Part shown: piece by piece, positions 1 to 7,734 of the stretch
Position numbering within the stretch: position 1 is the stretch's first letter
How the letters are laid out: every line of letters begins with the position of its first letter
DNA from: Paenibacillus tyrphae
GTDB taxonomy: Bacteria; Bacillota; Bacilli; Paenibacillales; NBRC-103111
Direction: 5' to 3'
Length of the DNA stretch: 32,860 nucleotides
NCBI RefSeq assembly: GCF_027925525.1
Contig: NZ_BSDJ01000051.1
Coordinates: 1 to 32,860 of the forward strand
The notes under the pieces: model-generated
Databases searched by the model: none
What the model saw: the letters and a program-made list of their open reading frames with translations, nothing else
What the model was told of the DNA's origin: nothing
Program-made: the position numbers and the translations under genes

Positions 1-101
1 AAAGAAGAATGCATTGGTGGGCTGCAATTACGATATGTAGGGGGGGCGGGTTTTTGAGGTGTACGGATAGGTTGGATTTTCGGGTTGTGTGGATTCGCTA
101 A

Positions 102-155
102 GTGGGTGCAACTGACAAGTGCGTGCGGTCGATAGTGAGTGCAGCTGACAACTGC
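102..155. repeat. Pair of imperfect 21-bp direct repeats
   Basis: Two near-identical 21-bp copies lie at 102-122 (GTGGGTGCAACTGACAAGTGC) and 135-155 (GTGAGTGCAGCTGACAACTGC), 33 bp apart. They sit in non-coding DNA next to a second repeat family. The function is unknown; remains of a dispersed intergenic repeat are more likely than an operator pair because no gene starts nearby. Confidence 0.55.
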
Positions 156-167
156 ATGAAGCTGAGA

Positions 168-354
168 AATAAAGGAACTGCGATGCGTTAAGCGGAACGT
201 TGGATCGTTCGTCGGGGGTTAGAGGAAGCAGGATGACTTATTCGTGTCGAAAAATGTTCATGTTCCGTAGAATGGGGGTATAAGCGAACGTCAGTTCCTC
301 TATTTGCGCTGCGAGCGGCGAAATGGATGAGATAACGCATTGCAGTTCCTCTAT
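168..354. repeat. Three copies of a GAGGAACTGC-type intergenic repeat
   Basis: A motif close to ATAGAGGAACTGCAATGCG occurs once on the plus strand (168-190) and twice on the minus strand (333-354 and 287-305). The minus copies are 50 bp apart. The stretch 1-585 shows no convincing gene; this repeat family and the short direct repeats before it are all I can see. Similar short repeats are scattered through Paenibacillus-type genomes as I recall them, but I cannot search to confirm. Function is unknown. Confidence 0.55.
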
Positions 355-585
355 CGTGGGCGGCGAGTGATTGGAAGCGGTTGACCGGGTAGGGGATCTT
401 TCCACTGGTATTGTCGGGAGCGATGGATGCACGCTTCCATGCAGTGGAATGCTGTCCGTTCCTTCGGCCGCTTAGAGGGCGGGCTTCAGGACAAGGGTTC
501 GATGTCAGTCAGGAGCGGAATTCGCCGGCTGGGAGCCTGCGAGCTGCAGGCCCAAGCTGTGACTCCGGATCCGGCGATGCCGGGT

Positions 586-894
586 TTACCGTCCGGACTT
601 TTGACGCTTTGCGATTTCTTGCGTAACGACGAAAGCAAGATCTTCGTTGCCGAACATGGACAGCACCCCGAGCAGCGTATCGTCCGGCACTTCCCCAGCT
701 TCCTCCTTCGGCACGGTGAGCTCCAGCGCTTGCTGAAGCGCGGCGTTCGCTTCCTGCTGCGGATAGGCGCGCTCATACAGCGCGACGGGATCGAGGCCGT
801 GGTTGATGCACCACTGGGCGAACGCGAGAATCATAATATTTTCGTCCCGCTGATAATTGCGGATGACTTGTTCTTCGATTTCTTTGCGGTTCAT
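586..894 (-). CDS. Small uncharacterised protein, 102 aa
   Basis: The ATG at 894 is chosen over the upstream in-frame one at 930 because GAAGGAGA lies directly before it. The product is acidic and apparently all-helical, with no signal peptide or membrane segment. It begins MNRKEIEEQVIRNYQRDE and contains the phrase FAQWCINHGLDP. I do not recognise a named family. It is transcribed divergently from the IF-3-like gene, with 63 bp between the two starts, so the promoters must be close together. Codon use resembles that of its neighbours. Coding status is fairly secure; function is unknown. Confidence 0.7.
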   Translation of the reverse strand: MNRKEIEEQVIRNYQRDENIMILAFAQWCINHGLDPVALYERAYPQQEANAALQQALELTVPKEEAGEVPDDTLLGVLSMFGNEDLAFVVTQEIAKRQKSGR

Positions 895-957
895 TGAAAA
901 ATCTCCTTCTAAGCGGTAAGATGGGTTCATTATATCGAAAGTTCAGGTGGGTTCACA

Positions 958-1437
958 ATGATTCTTAACGAAAAAATTAAAGCGTCCGAAGTTCATTTGA
1001 CCGGAGTCGACGGCGAAGATTTTGGCATCGTCCCTACTGCCGAGGCGTTGGCGATGGCCCGGAAGCTCAAGGTCGATCTGGTTTGCACGTCGCTCATGAG
1101 CAGTCCGCCGCCGTGCAAGCTGATCCGCGCCGGGGCGGCGAAAGAAGAGGCGCAGCAAGACCGAAAGCGCGAGCGGACGCCGAAGCTGAAGGAAATTCGT
1201 CTCACGCCGCAGATCGAGGAGCACGATTACGAGACGAAGAAGCAGCAGGCGGAGCGGATTTTGAAATCCGGGGACGCGGTCCAGTTCGTCGTGCGGATTC
1301 AAGGCAAGGAAGGAGCCCAAGCGAAAGCGCTGCTCGAATCGCTGCTGAACGATTTGGCCGAGAGCGGTCGCAAGAAAACGGGCATCCAGCTTAGCGGGAA
1401 GCAAGCGGCCGTTCAAGTCGATCCGTTGACCGACTAG
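958..1437 (+). CDS. Translation initiation factor IF-3-like protein (divergent paralogue)
   Basis: At 159 aa this is the length of IF-3, and both IF-3 domains can be followed. The N-domain has NEKIKASEVHLTGVDGEDFG and a PPPCKLI motif (canonical PPVCRIMDYGK). A charged linker follows, then the C-domain with KEIRLTPQIEEHDYETKK (canonical KEIRLRPKIDEHDF) and GDAVQFVVRIQGKE. Known IF-3 binds the 30S subunit and checks start-codon selection. Here the conserved DYGKF segment after the Cys is replaced by RAGAAKEEAQQ, and neither rpmI nor rplT follows, so this is not the housekeeping infC locus. It is probably a second, specialised IF-3 homologue that may modulate 30S or bind ribosomes under stress; that role is inference. 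Start ATG 958 follows a weak AGGTGGG. Confidence 0.85.
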   Translation: MILNEKIKASEVHLTGVDGEDFGIVPTAEALAMARKLKVDLVCTSLMSSPPPCKLIRAGAAKEEAQQDRKRERTPKLKEIRLTPQIEEHDYETKKQQAERILKSGDAVQFVVRIQGKEGAQAKALLESLLNDLAESGRKKTGIQLSGKQAAVQVDPLTD

Positions 1438-1558
1438 GGCTGCGGGGAGCGTTTGCTACAGTGGCGGATTTTTTAACTTCAACCAATTTTGGCTATTTAC
1501 ACCTGTTTTCGGATTGCGATAGGATGGAAGGGATCGTAATCTGGAAGGAGTTTTCCAT

Positions 1559-2371
1559 ATGGAATACGGAATGAACAAAAATCGGGACAATTGGAACGAC
1601 CGGGCGCCGGTGCATGAGCAATCCGAATTTTACGACGTGTCATCGTTTCTTGCTGGCCGTTCGTCTCTCTTGTCGGTCGAACTGGACGAATTAGGCGACG
1701 TGGCGGGGAAGTCGATGCTGCATCTGCAGTGCCATTTCGGACAGGATAGCTTGTCTTGGGCCAGGCTCGGAGCGCGGGTGACCGGGGTCGATTTTGCCGA
1801 GGAAGCGGTCAAGCTCGCCCGCTCGCTGAACGACAAGCTGGGGCTGGACGCCCGGTTCGTATGCGCGAATGTGTACGATGTGCCTCAGGAGCTGCCGGAG
1901 GAGACATTCGACATCGTGTTCACGTCTTACGGCGTACTGTGCTGGTTGCCGGATTTGACCCGATGGGCGGAAATTATCTATGAGAAGCTGAAGCCCGGCG
2001 GCACTTTTTATATTGCCGAAGGTCATCCGCTTGCCGATATTTTCGAACTGGTGGACGGAGAGCTGCGCATGGTTTATTCCTATTTCGAAGGCGAAGCGAT
2101 CGTACTCGATTTCGAGGGCACGTATGCCGACCGGAATGCCAAGATCAACAATACCGTCACCTACGAATGGGCGCATTCGCTGGGGTCCATTGTAACCGCG
2201 CTGATTCAAGCCGGGCTGCGGATCGAATTCGTGCATGAGTTTCCTTTCTGTATGTACGAGAAGTTCCCAGGGCTGATGGAGAAAGGCGAGGACGGCTGGT
2301 GGAGAATGAAAGGGAAGGAGTATTTCCCGATGCTGTTCTCGATTCGGGCGACTAAGCCGACTGAAGCTTGA
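1559..2371 (+). CDS. Class I SAM-dependent methyltransferase
   Basis: This 270-residue protein has a Rossmann-type SAM-binding motif I near residues 53-65 (LHLQCHFGQDSLSWA, a variant of the DxGCGxG loop). GARVTGVDFAEEAV with the acidic ribose-binding Asp follows, then a motif corresponding to FDIVFTSYGVLCWLPDL, and a motif III region KLKPGGTFYIAEGHP. It is a Methyltransf_25/11-type enzyme, probably cytosolic, with no way to name the substrate. AAGGAG lies 8 bp before ATG 1559; a second in-frame ATG at 1571 is possible. The stop overlaps a TTG codon in the frame of the next gene, so the two are probably co-transcribed. Confidence 0.88.
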   Translation: MEYGMNKNRDNWNDRAPVHEQSEFYDVSSFLAGRSSLLSVELDELGDVAGKSMLHLQCHFGQDSLSWARLGARVTGVDFAEEAVKLARSLNDKLGLDARFVCANVYDVPQELPEETFDIVFTSYGVLCWLPDLTRWAEIIYEKLKPGGTFYIAEGHPLADIFELVDGELRMVYSYFEGEAIVLDFEGTYADRNAKINNTVTYEWAHSLGSIVTALIQAGLRIEFVHEFPFCMYEKFPGLMEKGEDGWWRMKGKEYFPMLFSIRATKPTEA

Positions 2372-2403
2372 ACGACCGCTACGTCCCGGTGCGGGGGGAA
2401 TTG

Positions 2404-3291
2404 ATGCGTATGGAACATAAATCTTTGTACATGGAAACGCTCAGACACTATTGTCCCGAGCTGCCGCTGCGCGAGGTTGAGGCCATCGAGTCCGGTCAAA
2501 ACAACGATGTGCTGTTGGTCAATGGCGAGTGGATATTTCGATTTCCCAAATATGCGGAAGGGATCGAGCGGCTTCGCTACGAAGTCCGTCTTCTGAATGC
2601 CCTGAAGGAGCGGGTGTCGATCCCGGTCCCGGCCCCGGCGAAGTGGAATTTCCAATCCGAGCGGATCGGAAGCGTGTTTGTTGGCTATCCGAGAATTCTC
2701 GGGGAACCGTTACTGGACGGGCAGTGGAGGGAACTGGAGCGCGCGGGTGTCCCCACGGTTCGCGGGATTGCCCGGCAGCTCGCCGCCTTTTTGAACGAAT
2801 TGCACAGCGTGCCTGCCGATGCATTGGGAGAGTCCGGGTCGGAGTATGACGGTTACCGCGAATGGTCGGACTTGTTCGAGCGCATCCGGGCGAAGCTGTA
2901 TCCTCACATGAACCGGGAAGCGCAGCGATGGACGGAGCGGCACTTTGCGGGCTTTCTCGGCAATGGGTCGAACTTTCGAATAACGCCGGTGCTCGTTCAC
3001 GGCGATTTCGGGGGCTCGAACATCCTTTACGATCCGGGGCGGCGCGAAATTAGCGGCATCCTCGATTTCGGTTCGTCCGGTCCCGGAGATCCGGCGGTGG
3101 ATTATGCGGGGTTGCTCGCTTCTTATGGAGAGCCGTTTTTGCGGTATATGATCGAGCTTGATCCGGATATGGAAGGACTGCTGGAGCGGGTGAAATTTTA
3201 TCAAGGGACGTTCGCGCTGCAGGAAGCGTTATTCGGTTTGGAGAACGACGACCCCGAAGCGTTTCGCGATGGGATCGAAGCGTACAGGTAA
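2404..3291 (+). CDS. Aminoglycoside phosphotransferase (APH)-fold kinase
   Basis: The protein has about 295 aa with the APH/choline-kinase signature: Brenner loop VLVHGDFGGSNILYD (catalytic Asp in HGDF, Asn in SNILY) and the metal-binding ILDFGSSGPGDPAVDYA. An N-lobe ending in EWIFRFPKYAEG supplies the nucleotide-binding strand and lysine. Such kinases phosphorylate aminoglycosides, macrolides, homoserine or other small hydroxyl compounds; the substrate cannot be read from sequence and resistance should not be assumed. I prefer ATG 2404 (after GGGGGAA), with 2410 as an alternative. A TTG at 2368 overlaps the methyltransferase stop and would add 12 residues. The gene is followed by a terminator at 3421. 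Confidence 0.85.
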   Translation: MRMEHKSLYMETLRHYCPELPLREVEAIESGQNNDVLLVNGEWIFRFPKYAEGIERLRYEVRLLNALKERVSIPVPAPAKWNFQSERIGSVFVGYPRILGEPLLDGQWRELERAGVPTVRGIARQLAAFLNELHSVPADALGESGSEYDGYREWSDLFERIRAKLYPHMNREAQRWTERHFAGFLGNGSNFRITPVLVHGDFGGSNILYDPGRREISGILDFGSSGPGDPAVDYAGLLASYGEPFLRYMIELDPDMEGLLERVKFYQGTFALQEALFGLENDDPEAFRDGIEAYR

Positions 3292-3420
3292 ACTGTGCGG
3301 GGGCGGTGAAGCGGCACGGGGCTTCATGAGGCGCGAGCTGTGACACGGGCGACCGGGTTGATCGGCTGCGGCGCAACAAAAGTTCAGCTTGATTCATGTT
3401 TGGGCCATAAGGTAGACGGA

Positions 3421-3452
3421 AACAGTTATCTTCTAAGGTAACTGTTTTTTTG
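3421..3452 (+). terminator. Rho-independent terminator after the APH kinase
   Basis: Inverted arms AACAGTTA and TAACTGTT (3421-3428 and 3439-3446) enclose a 10-nt loop and are followed by a long T-rich tract. It isolates the upstream operon from the TetR-controlled locus that starts at 3480. Confidence 0.75.
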
Positions 3453-3479
3453 TTTTTTTCATCAGCCACAAAAATAGGG

Positions 3480-3508
3480 TTGCAAAAACTAATGACATTA
3501 GTTATTAT
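3480..3508 (+). promoter_or_regulatory. Sigma-A-type promoter of the metallo-hydrolase/TetR operon
   Basis: A -35 box TTGCAA (3480-3485) and a -10 box TATTAT (3503-3508) are separated by exactly 17 bp. One palindromic operator fills the spacer and a second lies just downstream, as expected for a repressed promoter. Confidence 0.65.
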
Positions 3509-3526
3509 AAAACTAACGATATTAGT
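3488..3526. promoter_or_regulatory. Twin palindromic operators, probable TetR sites
   Basis: Two 15-bp sites of the form ACTAAY-N3-ATTAGT lie at 3488-3502 and 3512-3526, 24 bp centre to centre. The first is a perfect inverted repeat; the second has one mismatch. The first lies between -35 and -10, the second over the likely transcription start. The TetR protein of the same operon (4286-4882) is the obvious ligand, giving autoregulation; this is inference from position. Confidence 0.65.
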
Positions 3527-3551
3527 TATTTAACTAAGGGGCGATATTAAG

Positions 3552-4281
3552 ATGCAAATTAAACAAGAACTGACCGTTTACCAACTGACGTTTATGCCGC
3601 GGATGTTTCCGGTAAATTGTTACTTGGTTGAAGAGGACGATGGCTTGACATTGATCGATGCGGCTTCTCCCATACAGTGCCAAAGGAATTCTTCAAGCGG
3701 CACAAACGATCGGGAAGCCGATTACACGGATTGTCTTGACTCATGCGCACGACGATCATATCGGCGCGCTCGATAAGCTGAAGCAAGCGCTGCCCGGCGT
3801 TCCGGTGCATATTTCCGCCCGGGATGCGCGGCTGTTGGCGGGCGACGTCACGCTGGACCCGGGCGAGCCGAATACTCCGATTCGCGGCGGCGTGCCGAAG
3901 AATGTACGGACGTGCGCCGACGTCATGCTTCAGGACGGCGACCGGATCGGATCGCTGCTGGCTGTGGCGGCCCCGGGACATACGCCGGGCTCGATGGCTT
4001 TCCTGGACACCCGTAACCGGGCTTTGATTGCAGGCGACGCGTTCCAGACAAGAGGTGGCATCGCCGTATCGGGTCAAGTTCGGCCTTGGTTTCCGTTCCC
4101 GGCGATGGCAACTTGGAGCAAGGAGCTTGCGCTGGAGAGCGCCCGCAAGCTTCGGGAGCATCGGCCTTCGCTGCTCGCCGTAGGGCACGGGAGCATGCTC
4201 AGCCGTCCCGAAGAAGCGATCGGCCGCGCCATTGCCGGTGCCGAGCGCAATCTGCTACTCACCGCGAAAAGGAGCGTGTAA
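3552..4281 (+). pseudogene. MBL-fold metallo-hydrolase with one frameshift
   Basis: The first frame gives an N-terminal metallo-beta-lactamase start (PVNCYLVEEDDGLTLIDAA) up to 3665. The second, from 3667, continues LPYSAKGILQAAQTIGKPIT and then the metal-binding TRIVLTHAHDDHIGALD, followed by AAPGHTPGSMAFLD and a final VGHGSML. Skipping T3666 joins them into a normal protein of about 242 aa. It would be a glyoxalase-II-like hydrolase with the HxHxDH zinc site intact; substrate unknown. It leads an operon with the TetR regulator, whose start is 5 bp after the stop. The break may be real or a sequencing error: sequence on both sides is well conserved. Unlike the other broken genes in this window, this one needs a base removed (or two added). 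Confidence 0.8.
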
Positions 4282-4285
4282 AACG

Positions 4286-4882
4286 ATGTCGCCAAGAATC
4301 GGTCTCGATCTGCCTACGATCCTGCAAGCCGCGGTTGAAATCGCCGATACCCGCGGCCTGGAGGAAGTCACGCTGGCTTCGCTCGCTCAGAAGCTGGATG
4401 TTCGCTCCCCCTCCCTTTATAATCACGTGAACGGATTAAGCGGGCTGCGCAGCAAACTGGCCGTCTACGGCCTGGAGCAGCTTCTGCACGTCATGACGCA
4501 GGCCGTTGTCGGGCGCTCGGGAGACGACGCGGTACGCGAGCTAGGCAAAGCCTATGTGGCGTTTGCCCGCGCGCATCCGGGCCTGTACGATGCGACGCTT
4601 CGCGCTCCCGACCCGCAGGACGAAGAAGTGCGGCGATTGGCCGGCGAAACGGTCGATCTCGTGGTCCGCGCACTGCAGGCGTACGAGTTGAAGGACGATG
4701 CGGCGCTGCATGCCGTACGCGGACTGCGCAGCCTTCTGCACGGCTTTTCGTCGCTTGAACAGCGCGGCGGATTCGGGCTGCCGCTCGATCTCGACGTCAG
4801 CTTTCAGCTGCTGCTCGACACCTTTCTTGCGGGTCTGCACGAGATGAAGCGAAGGGCGAAGGCGGAGTCAAAGCCCAATTAA
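4286..4882 (+). CDS. TetR/AcrR family regulator (WHG-type C-domain)
   Basis: This 198-aa repressor has an N-terminal helix-turn-helix at residues about 10-50 (ILQAAVEIADTRGLEEVTLA ... LDVRSPSLYNHVNGLSGL), where the recognition helix is RSPSLYNHV. The C-terminal part (HPGLYDATLRAPDP, then LRSLLHGFSSLEQRGGFGLP) resembles the WHG ligand-binding domain. ATG 4286 follows AAAAGGAG, which sits inside the end of the metallo-hydrolase gene. It probably binds the paired ACTAAY-N3-ATTAGT sites at 3488-3526 and represses its own operon until a small effector binds, perhaps a substrate of the hydrolase; the effector is inference. Confidence 0.88.
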   Translation: MSPRIGLDLPTILQAAVEIADTRGLEEVTLASLAQKLDVRSPSLYNHVNGLSGLRSKLAVYGLEQLLHVMTQAVVGRSGDDAVRELGKAYVAFARAHPGLYDATLRAPDPQDEEVRRLAGETVDLVVRALQAYELKDDAALHAVRGLRSLLHGFSSLEQRGGFGLPLDLDVSFQLLLDTFLAGLHEMKRRAKAESKPN

Positions 4883-4898
4883 GAGGGAGGAAACCGGT

Positions 4899-5056
4899 AT
4901 GAGCTTTATCGGTTGCTCGATCTGCTCGTACACCGGGCCGATATGCCTCTTTTTCCGGGGAATGCAGAAGGCTTACCTTTGCTCGGCTTCGGCTTGTGGC
5001 AGGTGGCATTATGGGCTTGTTATTAACCCTTTCGTTTGTAACGGATGTGTTTGGTT
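4899..5056 (+). pseudogene. Frameshifted small membrane-protein ORF
   Basis: A GAGGGAGG site precedes ATG 4899, but the frame as written gives an unlikely Cys-rich peptide. If one G is added after the ATG and one to the GGG run near 5020, a coherent protein of about 53 aa appears: it reads MELYRLLDLLVHRADMPLFP at the start, a hydrophobic LLGFGLWQVALWGLLLTLSF near the end, and closes FVTDVFG. That looks like a small membrane-anchored protein co-transcribed with the TetR gene 16 bp upstream. I do not recognise the family. Whether it is broken in nature or only in the read is open. Confidence 0.35.
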
Positions 5057-5086
5057 AAGAATGAGGAGGCTTACATCTCATGTCGG

Positions 5087-5109
5087 AGGAGATGGGAGGT
5101 CTCCTTTTT
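5087..5109 (+). terminator. Probable terminator of the TetR operon
   Basis: A short stem AGGAGA / TCTCCT (5087-5092 and 5100-5105) with a 7-nt loop is followed by TTTT. It is weak but well placed, just after the small ORF. Confidence 0.45.
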
Positions 5110-5183
5110 ACTGGTTTCCAATAACTTGAATTTCCGCTATAATCACAACCATAGGCACTTCGAAAGATAAGGTCGGTGAAAGC

Positions 5184-5442
5184 ATGTTCATTCGGATCAG
5201 AGAAGCGGTCCGGAAGAGTTAGGACTGGTCTATCGGATAATGCGCGAAGCGTTCGAAGATATTCGGAGCAAATCGCCCAAGGAGGCGGCACCGCATTTCC
5301 CGGGCATCGGGGGAAAAGGGCCGGCAAATACCTGCTCCGATACTGCAAGGAACTTGCTTGCTCAAGCCAGGGTCCTGCAACCCGGATCAGCGTCAGATTG
5401 CCGATCCCGGAGCCTCAATCAAAAAAGGAGCTGATAAGATGA
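5184..5442 (+). pseudogene. Truncated, frameshifted GNAT-type acetyltransferase remnant
   Basis: Three frames carry consecutive pieces of what looks like the first third of a GNAT enzyme. They read MFIRIREAV, then EELGLVYRIMREAFEDIR, then EQIAQGGGTAF followed by RAGKYLLRYCKE. Adding one G near 5214 and one near 5259 joins all three. No acetyl-CoA binding motif A (Q/RxxGxG/A) follows, so the core domain is missing however it is read. The last frame ends in a TGA that overlaps the ATG of the next gene (5439), which hints at a former operon. It could be genuine decay plus read errors. Family assignment rests only on the N-terminal pattern. Confidence 0.4.
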
Positions 5443-5582
5443 TTGCAACTTTCGTTCACACGATAACCGGATTATTATCCATGGATTTATACGGGGCGGT
5501 TCTTCCCTTGTTAGCGGTCGCTTTCGTATTCATTGCTTTATGTTATTTTATCGATAAAGGTATCCGCAGACAGTCCCGATAA
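5439..5582 (+). CDS. Small single-pass membrane protein, 47 aa
   Basis: The ORF starts at ATG 5439 after a strong AAAAAAGGAG and ends at 5582. It is mostly hydrophobic: an amphipathic start (MIATFVHTITGLLSMDLYG), one transmembrane helix (AVLPLLAVAFVFIALCYFI), and a basic tail (DKGIRRQSR) that predicts a cytosolic C-terminus. The family is not recognised. The start overlaps the stop of the preceding remnant. The ribosome binding site and clear membrane topology argue that it is expressed. Confidence 0.6.
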   Translation: MIATFVHTITGLLSMDLYGAVLPLLAVAFVFIALCYFIDKGIRRQSR

Positions 5583-5686
5583 AAGCGCATCATTCGTCAA
5601 GTCGTGCTTGCCGGATATCCGGATCGGGAGTATAATGGGTTCTTTAGTCATTCCGATTATATAGAAATAGAGAAGGAGAGAGAACC

Positions 5687-6585
5687 GTGAATGCTGGGAT
5701 CGGTTATGGGCTGCTGGCTTACCTTGCCTGGGGCCTTTTGCCGTTGTTTTGGAAAACCTTTATTTCCGTATCCTCAGGAGAAATATTAGGTCACCGCGTC
5801 GTGTGGTCCTTCGTATTCGTTGCGCTGCTGCTGTTGATCGGCGGCCGTTGGAAGGCGCTCAAGAGCGCTTTTTCCGAGCGCAAAAATGTTTTGCCGATGG
5901 TAGGGTGCTCCCTGCTAATCAGCCTTAACTGGCTTATTTACATCTGGGCCGTCAACCACGACCGCGTGGTCGATCGAGCCTGGGCTATTACATCAACCCG
6001 CTGATAAGCGTGCTGCTTGGGGTCTGTTTCTTGGGCGAAAGGCTTCGCGCGGTACAATGGACGGCCATGGGGCTTGCTACGGTCGGGGTAACCGTTCTGA
6101 CGTTTAGCTACGGATCGGTTCCTTGGGTATCGCTGGCTCTGGCGATGAGCTTCGGAGTGTACGGGCTCGTCAAAAAGAAAATGCGACTCGAGCCGATGGT
6201 TAGCCTCGCCGGAGAAACGATCGTCGTGCTGCCTGTGGCTGCCGTTTATTTGCTTGTTGTGGGGATGACAGGCCAATCGACGACATCGTCGTTAAGCACA
6301 GGCTACCAGTTGCTGCTGGCAACGTCAGGAGTGGCCACGGCGATGCCGCTGCTGTGGTTTGCCAAGGCGGCTCAAAGGCTGTCGCTGACGACCGTCGGAT
6401 TCTTGCAATATTTGGCTCCAACCATCAGCCTCATTCTGGGTGTCACTTTGTACGACGAGCCGTTCACGACCGTTCACTTGATCAGCTTCTGCCTGATCTG
6501 GAGCGCGCTGCTGCTGTTTACGCTGAGTTCGCTGAAAGGCAGGCTCGCGATGCGTGCGGCGGGTACCGGAGTGCAGAAGGGATGA
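5687..6585 (+). pseudogene. rarD: RarD-type EamA/DMT transporter with one frameshift
   Basis: GTG 5687 follows AGAAGGAG. The first frame reads as a RarD N-terminus (YGLLAYLAWGLLPLFWK, then SLNWLIYIWAVNHDRVV) and fails at about 5972. The second resumes with LGYYINPLISVLLGVCFLGE and runs to 6585 through repeated membrane helices (LVKKKMRLEPMVSLAGETIV, QYLAPTISLILGV). Supplying one base, for instance G to make GTC GAG TCG AGC, restores a full protein of about 300 aa with ten predicted helices. The family is DMT permeases; RarD-type members are linked to chloramphenicol sensitivity, with unknown natural substrate. Complete conservation on both sides of the break suggests either very recent loss or a read error. 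Confidence 0.85.
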
Positions 6586-6593
6586 GCTTCATG

Positions 6594-6630
6594 GAAGCCG
6601 GTTCGACCGTTTGGGTCGGCCGGCTTTTGT
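6594..6630 (+). terminator. Strong terminator after rarD
   Basis: A long hairpin pairs AAGCCGG and an inner CGACC with GGGTCG and CCGGCTT around a short GTTT loop, and is followed by TTGTTATT. It lies directly after the transporter stop. Confidence 0.8.
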
Positions 6631-6634
6631 TATT

Positions 6635-6750
6635 AATGATAGAATGTATAAGTTTTCAGCGGAGCTGAACCATTCTATCATTTCAAGAAAAGCTTCCTCT
6701 AAAGCACGAATGTATCTTCTTCGAAAGGGCTTCGACAAGAAGCTTTTCTT
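6635..6750. repeat. Two adjacent perfect 12-bp inverted repeats
   Basis: AATGATAGAATG (6635-6646) pairs with CATTCTATCATT (6671-6682). Starting two bases later, AAGAAAAGCTTC (6685-6696) pairs with GAAGCTTTTCTT (6739-6750). The second loop of 42 nt contains further short complementary pieces such as CTTCGAA and TTCG. No gene covers this stretch. It could be a structured untranslated RNA or the trace of a small palindromic element. No T-box, known riboswitch core or tRNA-like fold is recognisable. Confidence 0.55.
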
Positions 6751-6829
6751 ATTCCTGACCGCTTGCGGCTTACAAAGGAGTAAATATTTGTTAAGATAAT
6801 GTTAATCCGAAACGAAGGAGTGACTAGCC

Positions 6830-7729
6830 ATGGAAAGACGTCAGTTAGGAAATACGGATATGCAGGTCAGTATGCTTGGATTCGGCGGAGCGGAGATCGG
6901 GTTTGAAGGCGCTTCCGTATCGACCGTAGAGCGATTGCTCGATTCGGCGCTGGATGCGGGGTTGAATATAATCGATACGGCGGAATGTTATAGAGGCAGT
7001 GAGGAGCTGATCGGACAAGCGGTCGGTTACCGCCGGAAGGACTACTATTTGTTCACGAAATGCGGACATGCCTCCGGCTTTGCCATTCCGGACTGGGACC
7101 CGGATCTGCTCGCCCAAAGCATCGACCGCAGCTTGAAGCGGCTGAAGACGGATTATATCGACTTGATTCAGCTTCACAGCTGTTCGGAAGAGCTGTTGAA
7201 GCAAGGGGACGTCATTGAGGTGCTTCAGCGGGCGCGCGAGGCGGGAAAAGCACGCTACATCGGCTATAGCGGCGACCGCGAGGCGGCGCTCTATGCGATC
7301 CGCTGCGGGGCGTTCGATACGCTGCAGACGTCGGTCAACATTGCGGATCAGGAAGCCGTAGAGCTTACGATACCGGAAGCTGTCCGGCGGGGGATGGGCG
7401 TCATTGCCAAGAGACCGCTCGCGAATGTGGCCTGGCGGACCGGTGAGAAACCCGTTTCGGCTTATCATGAGCCGTATTGGGAGCGGTTACAGCGGCTTCG
7501 TTACGATTTTCTGCAAGGGGACTTAGAGCAGTCGGTCGAGATCGCGCTGCGGTTCACGCTGAGTATTCCGGGCGTGAGCACGGCCATTGTCGGCACGGCG
7601 AACCCGAACCGATGGGTGCAGAACGCAGAGCTGGCGGGGAAAGGCGTCCTGCCGGAAGCGCAGCTGCAAGCGATTCGCAGCCGTTGGCGCGAAACGGCGT
7701 CCGGGCAGGACTGGAGAGGGCAAGGGTAA
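6830..7729 (+). CDS. Aldo/keto reductase
   Basis: This 299-aa protein is a complete AKR barrel. It has the N-terminal LGNTDMQVSMLGFGG, the catalytic tetrad Asp49, Tyr54 (IIDTAECYRGSEEL), Lys77 (LFTKCGH) and His116 (DLIQLHSC), and an NADPH-binding C-terminal end with IPGVSTAIVGTANPNRW. It reduces or oxidises carbonyl/alcohol substrates using NADPH in the cytosol; the substrate is unknown. ATG 6830 follows GAAGGAG at good spacing. It stands alone, facing the MFS transporter gene with only 5 bp between the two stops, so a shared transcription end is likely. Confidence 0.92.
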   Translation: MERRQLGNTDMQVSMLGFGGAEIGFEGASVSTVERLLDSALDAGLNIIDTAECYRGSEELIGQAVGYRRKDYYLFTKCGHASGFAIPDWDPDLLAQSIDRSLKRLKTDYIDLIQLHSCSEELLKQGDVIEVLQRAREAGKARYIGYSGDREAALYAIRCGAFDTLQTSVNIADQEAVELTIPEAVRRGMGVIAKRPLANVAWRTGEKPVSAYHEPYWERLQRLRYDFLQGDLEQSVEIALRFTLSIPGVSTAIVGTANPNRWVQNAELAGKGVLPEAQLQAIRSRWRETASGQDWRGQG

Positions 7730-7734
7730 ATGCG

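Noticed and set aside
427..897. 156-codon plus-strand frame at the left end
   Set aside because: It runs antisense to the small 102-aa gene that has a good GAAGGAGA site, and shows no domain.
2404..3291. Aminoglycoside resistance gene
   Set aside because: Only the kinase fold is supported. Many APH-fold enzymes act on homoserine, choline, macrolides or unknown compounds, and no resistance-specific motif is seen.
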